NCBI GenBank assembly: GCA_003451935.1
Contig: DMJA01000295.1
Coordinates: forward strand, 4,049 to 10,064
DNA length: 6,016 nt
Direction: 5' to 3'
Origin: Verrucomicrobiota bacterium
Lineage (GTDB): Bacteria; Verrucomicrobiota; Kiritimatiellia; CAIQIC01; Lenti-01
Numbering within the stretch: the first letter of the stretch is position 1; each line of letters starts with the position of its first letter. A model generated the notes under the pieces. The model was not told the DNA's origin and did not search any database. It was given only the letters and a program-made list of their open reading frames with translations. Shown here piece after piece: positions 1 through 6,016 of the stretch. A program made the translations under genes and the position numbers.

Positions 1-681
1 CGGGTGGGATCCGCCTCCATCGAAGCCATCTCCGAGCCGCGCTCCAGCCAGCCGGCCACGCCGACGCCGACCGCCACGCCCTTTGAGCTGCGGCTGCTGC
101 TGCACGTGGCGGACGACGGCGCGGCGAGTTTGCTGAACGAGGTCACGATCATGGAGGAGCCCGCCGTATCGGAGACCAACGCGGCCGGCGAAGTCGGCAT
201 CGTGCAGCCGAGCCGGCAGGTGCTCGTGACCGATCCGGCGCTGCTGGACGACTTCGAGGGCGTGGGCCTGCGGGACGGCGTGGCGATGGGCCGGCGCATG
301 AGCAGCGCCTTTTTCGAATTTCCCAACCAGCGGCAACTGCCCCTGTCCGGCACGTTCGGGCCCACGGGCGCGCTGGCCGGAACGATTGCGCTGCCGGCCG
401 ATTGGCGCACGAATCCGTTCAAGCACAAGTACCATCCCGACCATGACAACCTGAACGCCACGTTCACCGGCTACGCGGCCGAGGCCTACGACGTGACGCG
501 GGCGCTGTCCTTCGCGTTCTCGCCGACCAACCTGGCCGGCGCCACGCCGCCCGACTACGGCTATTCGGCCATGAGCGGCATTTACCAGGAGACCCTCGGC
601 GGCCTCCACAAAAGCAACCTCACGGTGCGCGGCGTGTTCACGCTCAACCGCATCAATCGCGTCGGCGCGTTGAACCGATAA
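1..681 (+). CDS. C-terminal part of a large secreted protein (5' end outside the window)
   Basis: The frame is open from the first base and ends at TAA 679-681, so 226 residues of a longer protein are visible. The GTG at base 4 is probably internal: no ribosome-binding site can be judged and no signal peptide follows. Counting the first codon as residue 1, a Pro/Thr/Ala linker lies at residues 18-27. A beta-rich module then starts with FELRLLLHV and contains NPFKHKYHPDHDN (residues 138-150, rich in His and Asp) and a GLH motif (201-203) close to the end. From memory, a similar tail (LRLILHVD..., NPF.H.YHPDHDN..., GLH...) closes large LamG-type exported proteins in Verrucomicrobiota and relatives; I could not check this. 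The linker followed by a compact terminal module suggests a surface-sorting or anchoring segment, but its function is unknown. The His/Asp cluster could bind metal, which is speculation. The gene shares orientation with the giant gene starting 20 bases downstream. Confidence 0.85.
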   Translation, partial: RVGSASIEAISEPRSSQPATPTPTATPFELRLLLHVADDGAASLLNEVTIMEEPAVSETNAAGEVGIVQPSRQVLVTDPALLDDFEGVGLRDGVAMGRRMSSAFFEFPNQRQLPLSGTFGPTGALAGTIALPADWRTNPFKHKYHPDHDNLNATFTGYAAEAYDVTRALSFAFSPTNLAGATPPDYGYSAMSGIYQETLGGLHKSNLTVRGVFTLNRINRVGALNR

Positions 682-690
682 CCCGGAAGC

Positions 691-695
691 AGAGG
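691..695 (+). promoter_or_regulatory. Probable ribosome-binding site of the giant gene
   Basis: AGAGG lies six bases before the ATG at 702, inside the 20-base gap after the upstream stop. A second purine run, GGAAG at 685-689, is a weaker alternative with 12-base spacing. No other start codon in frame lies nearby, and the ATG is followed directly by a signal peptide, so both signals agree on the start. No promoter is visible in the gap, which fits translation from a shared transcript. Confidence 0.5.
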
Positions 696-701
696 CAGAC
701 C

Positions 702-773
702 ATGATCAAGCACAATCTGGGCAAATGGGTTTTGATCGCCGGCTTGGCGGGCCTGGGCCAGACGGCGCTCGGC
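702..773 (+). other. Signal peptide coding segment
   Basis: Residues 1-24 show the three-part layout of a Sec type I signal: MIKHNLGK with two lysines, a hydrophobic core from W9 to about L18, and a short polar end with A22-L23-G24 before V25, which fits small residues at -3 and -1. No lipobox cysteine is present, so a lipoprotein is unlikely. It places the rest of the protein outside the cytoplasm. Confidence 0.8.
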
Positions 774-3700
774 GTCAATATCGACTACAAAATCAATGTG
801 ACCCGCATTTGGCACGCGGATTGCGGCAACGATTTTTGGTCAAGCGACGAAGAATATCAGACGGAAATCTACGCCAGCGCCGCGCAAATGTCCGGGGGCC
901 AAAGAAGGGAGGTGTCCAGTAGCGGCGATCATGACATTGCGGACTACGAGATCCGCAGCCGCGACAATTCCTCGGAATTCTCCGTAAGCTTCTACATGTG
1001 GGCGCGGGAAGAGGACGGTGGCTGGGAAGGTGGCGACGATTGCAAGTGGGAAGGCTGGGTCAAATACAATTTTGATATCCGGCAAGGCCCCCAGAACGCC
1101 TGGAGCGGGGATTTCGGGAGGTATGGCAACGGGGATCATGGATTCATGGTCAAGGTCTGGTGGCGCTACGTCAAGCCCAGCGCGCCGGTTCCCTACTATC
1201 AGATAGACGTCGGACTGACGTCCTTCACGGCGGGGTGGGAGGGGGCGGCGGATTCGTGGGCCTTGGGATACCGCGTGGACGTGGCGACGGATGCCGCCTT
1301 CACCCAGATTCTGCCGAGCTACAACAACGTGGACGCGGGGCCGATGACGACGCTGGCCGTGAGCGGCTTGACGCAAGGGCGGCTCTACTACTACCGGGTC
1401 CGCGCCTACAATTACAGCGGGACCAGCCCGAATTCCTCCGTCAAGACTGTCCGGTTGCAAAACGTCGTGCCGACGATCGGCGCGGTCGGCGCCCAAACGA
1501 CGGCCGAGGGGCGGGGCCTCTCGGTGCCATTCACGGTCGATGATCCGGAAACCGCGGCGGACAGCCTGACGGTCACGGCCACCTCCGGCAACACGACGCT
1601 CATTCCGAATGCCAATCTGTTTCCCATGGGCAGCGGGGCCAGTCGGACCGTGCGGATCATGCCGGTCCCCGGCTTGACGGGGACGGCCAACATCACGATC
1701 TCGGTGCAGGATGCCGACGGAGGCGTGTCGACGCGGACCTTCGCCGTGGCGGTGAATGCCGCGAACCGCGCGCCGGGCGCGGCCGGCAGCGGGACGGCGC
1801 TGGAGTTCGACGGCGTGGATGACTACGTTGAGACGGCGATCACCAATTTGAGCGGAACGGCGCTGACGATCGAATATTGGTTCCGCGGCAGCTCGCTGCA
1901 ATCCGCCGTCCGCCAACAGAGTGCCGGCGGGTATATCATCGCCGGATGGAACGGCAAGCACATCCTTAACTTCGACGGGGATACAACCAACGGCCTGTCG
2001 GTTGGCGCCGCGGCCGTCAACGGGCAGTGGCACCACGTCGCCATGACCTGGACGCAGAACACCGTCAACGGGTTCGCCAGCTATCTGGACGGGCAGCTGG
2101 TGGATCGCCGCAACAGCGCGAATGTCCTGATTCCAAACCTGAACGCCAAGCTGCTACTGGGCTCTTACAATGGGTCTTCGGAATTCACTTCGGGCACGCT
2201 GGACGAGATTCGCATCTGGAACGTGGCCCGGTCGCAGGCGGAAATCCAGACGAACATGAACCGCCGGTTGGCGGGCACGGAGCCCGGCCTGGCGGCGTGC
2301 TACAGTTTCGACGGGGGCTTCGGAGAGACGGCGACCGATTCCTCGGCGAACGCGCGCGCCGGTTCGTTCAGGCCGGAGCACGCCGGGCCGATCTTTGTCC
2401 AAGGCGTTCCGCGCGGCATGACGCTGAGCTATCTGGAGGATTCCCCGCTGGCCTTTGCGCTGCCGGGGGCGGACCGCACGGGAACCAACGTCGTCGGGCA
2501 GGGGGGGCTGCTGCGCGAGGTGTACCGGGGGAACAACACATCCATCGCGTCGTTGGTTGCGCTGGGGACCTATCCCGCCGAGCCGGCCGGCCGCGAGGCC
2601 TGGATGGCGGGCCCGGAAAGTTTCTCCGGCATCGGCGACTACTATGGCCAGCGCTTGCGCGGCTGGATTGTGCCGCCCATGACCGGCAACTACACGTTTT
2701 GGATCGCGAGCGACGACGGCGGGGAACTGCGGCTGAGCACGGACGAGTCGCCGGCGAACGCGCAAGTGATCGCCCAAGTCCTTGGATATTCCGCTCCCAA
2801 TGAATGGACGAAATACCCGACCCAGCGCTCCGCGGCCAAGGCCCTGGTGGCAGGGCGGCGGTACTACATCGAGATTTTACAGGCCGAGGCAGGGGGCGGC
2901 GACCATCTGTGCGTGAAATGGGACCGGCCGGACGGCGTCACGGAGCTGCCGATTCCGCCCTGTCGCTTCATTCCCTTCAATCAGGCGGCGGGCAGTTTGA
3001 CCTACTCGATTGTTTCCCCGCCTGCGCACGGAACGCTTTCCCAGACGGGCGGCGACGTCGTCTTCTATCCGCATCCGGGCTACAGCGGGCAGGACAGCTT
3101 CTCCTACCGGGTTTCGGACGGCGCGAACACGTCGGGCGTGGCGACCGTGACGCTCACGGGCCGGAATATCAACGACCGGCCGATTCCGCTGGGCGACACG
3201 ACGACGATGTACTTCGACGGCAACGACGGCTTGCAGGCCAGCGGCGCCTGGGTCGGCCTGGCGGACAAGTCGTTCACGCTGGAATGCTGGGCGCGCCGGG
3301 ACAGCGTGAACGGCGGCTATTTGATCACCCAGGGAACGAACGCGACGAATCGCGGCCTGCATTTCGGCTTCCCCGGCGATGCCACGATCCGCTTTGCGTT
3401 CTATGGCAACGACCTGAACACGGCGGCGGCCTATACCAACCTCGGCTGGCATCATTATGCGGCGGTCTATGACGCCGCGACCAAGGCGCGCAGGATCTAC
3501 GTCGATGGCGTGTTGGCCGCGTCCGACGTGGCGGCCGCCAACTACCAGGGCACGGGGCCCCTCCACCTCGCTTCCCGTTTCAGCGCCACCAACTTCTTCG
3601 CGGGCAGCCTGAACGAGGTGCGCGTCTGGACGACGGCGCGGTCGGAAGCGGAGATCCGCAACAACATGAACGCGCTGCTGACCGGCACCGAATATGGGCT

Positions 3701-6016
3701 GGCCTCGTACTACCGGTTCCTCGAAGGCATGGGCCCCGTGGTGCGCGACGCCTGCGCCGGGCAGCGGGATGCCGTGTTCGTGAACGGCCCGCATTGGGAG
3801 GACTACTTCCCCACGCGGCCGGCCATCACCAATCGCAGCGCCTACTGGCTCGGCTTCGACGGGCTCGACGATTCCGTGCAGGCGCCATCCTTCACCAACG
3901 TGGATCTGTCCGCGGGCTTCACGGTGGAGGCGTGGGTGCTGCGGACGTACAAGAGCGGCGTGGTGGATGCGCCGATCGTGACCCGGTCCTCGACGGCGGG
4001 ACACTCGGGCGCCGGGGAGTGGGGCCTGTTCTGGGGCTGGGGCAACGACTTGTATTTCACGGCGCAGGGCAAGAGCGTCTTGGCCAGCGCCGACTGCATG
4101 GCGTGGCGCCACATTGCGGCCACCCATTCCGCCACGCAGATGGCCCTCTATGTCGATGGCAGCCTCGTGGGCACGGCGGCGGTCACGAACCTGGGCAACT
4201 GCAATCTGCCGCTGCAGTTCGGCTCGTCGCCGCGCAGCGTGTCCATGAACGGCTATGTCGGGGAAGTGCGCGTGTGGAACACCGTCCGCTCGCCGGCGCA
4301 GGTCGCGGCCAACCGGTTCGGGCATCTGGCGGCGGGCACGCCGAACCTGGTCGCCTGCTACGAGACGGACGAGGGCGAAGGCTATGTCGTCGGGGACACG
4401 GGCGCGGGAACGCGACCGGGCACGACCTTCAACGGGTCGGCCTGGCGCCGGATCACCACCAACGAGCCGCCGGATTTCCACACCTTGCCGGTTCCGGAAG
4501 ACGGGACGCGCGCGCTGTATCTGGGCGGCTTCGACATGGACGGCACCGCGCTCGAAGTTTCGATCGTCCAACAACCGGCGCACGGGACGCTGACCCTCGT
4601 CAACGGCGCGTGGGTCTATACGCCCGGGGCCAACTACACCGGAACGGATTCCATCGCGTACAAGGTCAGCGGCGACGGCCAGGAATCGGACGTCATTTGG
4701 CTGACCCTGAACGTGGAGGACATCAACGATCCACCCACCATCAGCTCGTTCCTGAACGAAGTGGTGGAGGAAGAGGATCCGCCGGAGCCGATCACGTTCC
4801 GGATCAACGACGTGGACAATGATCTGGATTCCCTGACCCTCGCCGCCCAGAGCTCCAATCCGGAACTGGTTCCGGCCGCCAACATCGTCTTTGGCGGCAC
4901 CGGCTCCAACCGGACCGTCACGATCACGCCGGTGGAGGGCAACATCGGCATCAGCTCGATCCAGATCGCGGTGAGTGACGGCGAGGACACGGCGTCGGCC
5001 TCGTTCGACTACCAGGTGCTTTCCCGGCTCGCATACGCGCCCGTGGACATGGGCATGCTGGCCGGCAAGAGCGCGAGCGAGGCCACCTCGGTGAACGAGC
5101 AGGGCTGCGGGACGGGGACCTGCGCGCTGAACAACACAGGCCAGTTGTCCCGGGCCATTTTCTACCTGGGCTTCATGGTCCAGTCCAACCTGCAGGCGCT
5201 GGGCACCCTTGGCGGCACCACGAGCGAAGCCACCGACATCAACAACAACAATGTCATCGTGGGCTCCTCCACGCTGGCGGACGGGCGGAAGCATGCCTTC
5301 CGGCAGGACATGCATGCCCATACCAGCCTGCAGGACGTCGGCGTGCTCGCGGGCGGCACGGAATCGGAGGCCCACGCCATCAACGACGCGGGCACCTTGG
5401 TGGGCGGCGGCAACGTGGCCGACGGCCACTACCACGTCATCCGCCAGGCGGCGGGCGGCGTCATCCAGGATCTCGGGGTGCCCGGCGGCTCGACGGACGC
5501 GATGGCGCTCGACATCAGCAGCAACGGCACGCTGGTCGGCTCCGCCCTGGTGGGCGGCAGCTACCGGCCGTTCATTTGGACCAATGCCTACGGCTACTTG
5601 CCGCTGCCGGCGGGCGTGTCGAACGCCGCCGCCAGTTCGATCAACGGCCAGGGCATCATCGCGGGCGGCGGCTATGCGAATTCCACCAGCAACAACGTGG
5701 TGCTGCGCTGGCAGGGAGGGGTCGCCACCAACCTCGGCGACATGCTGGGCGGGCGCGACGCCTATGCCGAGGACATCAACGACTACGGGCAGATCGTCGG
5801 CATCGCCCGGACGACCAACGGCGTCTATCACGGCTTCCTCTACGACAACGGCAAGGCCCACGACCTGAACGATCTGCTGCCGCGCGACAGCGGCTGGGTG
5901 ATCTCCGACGCCCACGAGATCAACAACCAGGGCGTGATCGCCGCCGCGGGCTACTTCGGCGGCCAATACCGGGGCTGCCTGCTCCATCCGGCGACCCAGA
6001 TCGGGCGGCGCGTGTT
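702..6016 (+). CDS. Giant secreted multidomain protein: FN3, cadherin-like, three LamG, PA14, Big_9 and HAF repeats (3' end outside the window)
   Basis: ATG 702 opens a frame with no stop through the window edge: 1771 codons plus two bases. Residues 1-24 form a Sec signal peptide (Lys near the N-terminus, hydrophobic stretch WVLIAGLAGLG, likely cleavage after ALG). Domain order: unrecognised domain with C41 and C114 (25-158); FN3 (about 160-251, W179, YYYRV at 229-233); cadherin-like (255-352); LamG-1 (366-556, W443-H-H, YLDG 461-464, DEIRIW 501-506); split Big_9 (574-594 and 766-825) around PA14 (TGNYTF 661-666, SDDGG 670-674, W740); LamG-2 (835-1027, W916-H-H, YVDG 933-936); LamG-3 (1048-1248, W1135, YVDG 1150-1153, W1192); intact Big_9 (1257-1343); cadherin-like (1344-1442); seven HAF repeats (1449-1763). 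LamG and PA14 modules commonly bind glycans or surfaces; Big_9, FN3 and cadherin-like modules usually act as spacers. I infer an exported adhesin or substrate-binding scaffold. No enzyme domain is visible and the ligand is unknown. Confidence 0.95.
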   Translation, partial: MIKHNLGKWVLIAGLAGLGQTALGVNIDYKINVTRIWHADCGNDFWSSDEEYQTEIYASAAQMSGGQRREVSSSGDHDIADYEIRSRDNSSEFSVSFYMWAREEDGGWEGGDDCKWEGWVKYNFDIRQGPQNAWSGDFGRYGNGDHGFMVKVWWRYVKPSAPVPYYQIDVGLTSFTAGWEGAADSWALGYRVDVATDAAFTQILPSYNNVDAGPMTTLAVSGLTQGRLYYYRVRAYNYSGTSPNSSVKTVRLQNVVPTIGAVGAQTTAEGRGLSVPFTVDDPETAADSLTVTATSGNTTLIPNANLFPMGSGASRTVRIMPVPGLTGTANITISVQDADGGVSTRTFAVAVNAANRAPGAAGSGTALEFDGVDDYVETAITNLSGTALTIEYWFRGSSLQSAVRQQSAGGYIIAGWNGKHILNFDGDTTNGLSVGAAAVNGQWHHVAMTWTQNTVNGFASYLDGQLVDRRNSANVLIPNLNAKLLLGSYNGSSEFTSGTLDEIRIWNVARSQAEIQTNMNRRLAGTEPGLAACYSFDGGFGETATDSSANARAGSFRPEHAGPIFVQGVPRGMTLSYLEDSPLAFALPGADRTGTNVVGQGGLLREVYRGNNTSIASLVALGTYPAEPAGREAWMAGPESFSGIGDYYGQRLRGWIVPPMTGNYTFWIASDDGGELRLSTDESPANAQVIAQVLGYSAPNEWTKYPTQRSAAKALVAGRRYYIEILQAEAGGGDHLCVKWDRPDGVTELPIPPCRFIPFNQAAGSLTYSIVSPPAHGTLSQTGGDVVFYPHPGYSGQDSFSYRVSDGANTSGVATVTLTGRNINDRPIPLGDTTTMYFDGNDGLQASGAWVGLADKSFTLECWARRDSVNGGYLITQGTNATNRGLHFGFPGDATIRFAFYGNDLNTAAAYTNLGWHHYAAVYDAATKARRIYVDGVLAASDVAAANYQGTGPLHLASRFSATNFFAGSLNEVRVWTTARSEAEIRNNMNALLTGTEYGLASYYRFLEGMGPVVRDACAGQRDAVFVNGPHWEDYFPTRPAITNRSAYWLGFDGLDDSVQAPSFTNVDLSAGFTVEAWVLRTYKSGVVDAPIVTRSSTAGHSGAGEWGLFWGWGNDLYFTAQGKSVLASADCMAWRHIAATHSATQMALYVDGSLVGTAAVTNLGNCNLPLQFGSSPRSVSMNGYVGEVRVWNTVRSPAQVAANRFGHLAAGTPNLVACYETDEGEGYVVGDTGAGTRPGTTFNGSAWRRITTNEPPDFHTLPVPEDGTRALYLGGFDMDGTALEVSIVQQPAHGTLTLVNGAWVYTPGANYTGTDSIAYKVSGDGQESDVIWLTLNVEDINDPPTISSFLNEVVEEEDPPEPITFRINDVDNDLDSLTLAAQSSNPELVPAANIVFGGTGSNRTVTITPVEGNIGISSIQIAVSDGEDTASASFDYQVLSRLAYAPVDMGMLAGKSASEATSVNEQGCGTGTCALNNTGQLSRAIFYLGFMVQSNLQALGTLGGTTSEATDINNNNVIVGSSTLADGRKHAFRQDMHAHTSLQDVGVLAGGTESEAHAINDAGTLVGGGNVADGHYHVIRQAAGGVIQDLGVPGGSTDAMALDISSNGTLVGSALVGGSYRPFIWTNAYGYLPLPAGVSNAAASSINGQGIIAGGGYANSTSNNVVLRWQGGVATNLGDMLGGRDAYAEDINDYGQIVGIARTTNGVYHGFLYDNGKAHDLNDLLPRDSGWVISDAHEINNQGVIAAAGYFGGQYRGCLLHPATQIGRRV
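774..1175 (+). other. Unrecognised N-terminal domain of the giant protein
   Basis: Residues 25-158, between the signal peptide and the FN3 domain, match no family I recognise. The stretch alternates hydrophobic and polar residues in a beta-sheet style and is rich in Trp, Tyr, Asp and Gly. Two clusters stand out: HADCGNDFWSSDEEY (38-52) and GGWEGGDDCKWEGW (near 105-118). Its only cysteines, C41 and C114, could form a disulfide after export. A jelly-roll or C2-like sandwich with acidic loops is possible, but this is a guess from composition. Confidence 0.45.
1797..4445 (+). repeat. Three divergent LamG (concanavalin A-like) modules within the giant gene
   Basis: The copies lie at about 1797-2369, 3204-3782 and 3843-4445. 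Each begins with a hydrophobic-FDG-x-D-D-like strand (LEFDGVDDYV, MYFDGNDGL, LGFDGLDDSV). Each then has a central W-[HR]-H strand, a Y-[LV]-D-G hairpin and an E-[IV]-R-[IV]-W strand followed by R-S-x-A-[EQ]-[IV], as in LamG_3 domains of exported proteins. Copies 2 and 3 are adjacent with only about 20 residues between them; copy 1 is separated from copy 2 by the Big_9/PA14 block. They are related at protein level but clearly diverged, so the duplication is not recent. Confidence 0.85.
2484..2996 (+). other. PA14 domain inserted inside a Big_9 domain
   Basis: Residues 595-765 carry a PA14 domain with its linkers. The start GLLREVYRG, the core TGNYTFWIASDDGGELRLS (661-679), the later YYIEI strand (721-725) and the closing CVKWDRP (W740) follow the family pattern. 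The paired Asp at 671-672 sits where glycan-binding PA14 lectins carry calcium-binding Asp residues. The flanks belong to another fold: LEDSPLAFALPGADRTG before it and LTYSIVSPPAHGTL after it together make one Big_9 domain. PA14 occurs in glycosidases, adhesins and toxins; with no enzyme or pore-forming domain here, a binding role is the more likely one. Confidence 0.85.
5046..5990 (+). repeat. Seven HAF-type extracellular repeats
   Basis: The protein repeats start at about 5046, 5196, 5334, 5469, 5604, 5730 and 5862, giving units of roughly 42-50 residues (1449-1763). The recurring pattern is [D/A]-[LVM]-G-x-L-x-G followed by A-x-x-[IV]-N-x-x-G, a [VI]-[VA]-G strand, and a late aromatic strand such as KHAF, HGFLY or RPFIW. 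Repeat 2 (ALGTLGGTTSEATDINN) is closest to the textbook HAF unit. Repeat 1 is the longest and carries a GCGTGTC segment; repeat 5 is the shortest. Such repeats occur in exported bacterial proteins, often near the C-terminus. A count of seven fits a closed beta-propeller, which I infer rather than see. Confidence 0.8.

Noticed and set aside
4..6. GTG as the true start of the first gene
   Set aside because: The frame is open to the window edge, no signal peptide follows, and the residues after it look like an interdomain linker, so the real start is most likely upstream.
840..2036. Antisense open frame of 398 codons on the - strand
   Set aside because: It has the same in-register cause, ending at the complement of the single TCA at 840. 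The sense strand here encodes recognisable FN3, cadherin-like and LamG domains.
2154..2777. Antisense open frame of 207 codons on the - strand
   Set aside because: It lies in the same antisense register, bounded by the single CTA codon at 2154. Its product has no recognisable motif and it overlaps LamG-1 and PA14.
2027..2803. Open frame of 258 codons on the + strand in another register
   Set aside because: Low-complexity Arg/Gly/Ala product overlapping LamG-1 and PA14, with no domain and no ribosome-binding site worth noting.
2484..2996. Toxin function suggested by the PA14 domain
   Set aside because: PA14 is shared by many glycosidases and adhesins. No pore-forming, translocation or enzymatic toxin domain is present, and the neighbours are binding and spacer modules.
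3794..4822. Open frame of 342 codons on the + strand in another register
   Set aside because: It is rich in Gly, Arg, Ala and His with no domain, and it overlaps LamG-3 and Big_9 in the real frame. It is a by-product of high GC.
5209..5868. Open frame of 219 codons on the + strand in another register
   Set aside because: Its Ala/Arg/Thr/Ser-rich product only mirrors the HAF repeat DNA in another frame.
2877..5987. Antisense open frame of 1036 codons on the - strand
   Set aside because: Its codons are in exact register with the sense gene, and it is open only because the sense frame lacks TTA, CTA and TCA codons. The product is a featureless Arg/Ala/Val/His-rich sequence, while the sense frame carries clear domains throughout.
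5046..5990. Kelch or RCC1 repeats instead of HAF
   Set aside because: The recurring G-x-L-x-G, A-x-x-[IV]-N-x-x-G and HAF-like aromatic strand match HAF units. The double-Gly plus Tyr/Trp spacing of Kelch and the RCC1 signature are absent.

Overview
The window is GC-rich and almost entirely coding on the + strand. It holds the 3' end of one gene (1-681) and, after a 20-base gap, the first 1771 codons of a very large second gene (702 to the window edge, no stop reached). Both look like large secreted proteins of the Planctomycetota/Verrucomicrobiota/Kiritimatiellota/Lentisphaerota kind. That placement is an inference from domain content (LamG, PA14, cadherin-like/Big_9, HAF repeats), high GC and a recalled similarity of the first gene's tail. 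No marker gene is present to confirm it.

The second gene reads as an uninterrupted mosaic. It starts with a signal peptide (residues 1-24) and an unrecognised aromatic and acidic domain (25-158). A fibronectin type III domain (about 160-251) and a cadherin-like domain (255-352) follow, then LamG-1 (366-556). Next comes a Big_9 domain split in two (574-594 and 766-825) by an inserted PA14 domain (about 595-764). After it lie LamG-2 (835-1027), LamG-3 (1048-1248), an intact Big_9 (1257-1343) and a second cadherin-like domain (1344-1442). Seven HAF-type repeats (1449-1763) end the visible part. The protein continues beyond the window, so its C-terminal anchor or sorting module is unseen.

The 20-base spacing and shared orientation suggest co-transcription. 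The first gene's product ends in a module with an NPF...YHPDHDN motif that may be a shared C-terminal module of such exported proteins. A plausible joint role is extracellular binding (LamG and PA14 are often carbohydrate- or surface-binding), but no catalytic domain is visible and the ligand is unknown.

The most distinctive signals are the PA14 domain nested inside a Big_9 fold, with an intact paralogous Big_9 in the same protein marking the insertion point, and the seven-copy HAF array, a count that fits a closed beta-propeller. No RNA genes, mobile elements, CRISPR arrays or terminators were seen. The two genes leave no stretch over 300 bases without coding sequence.
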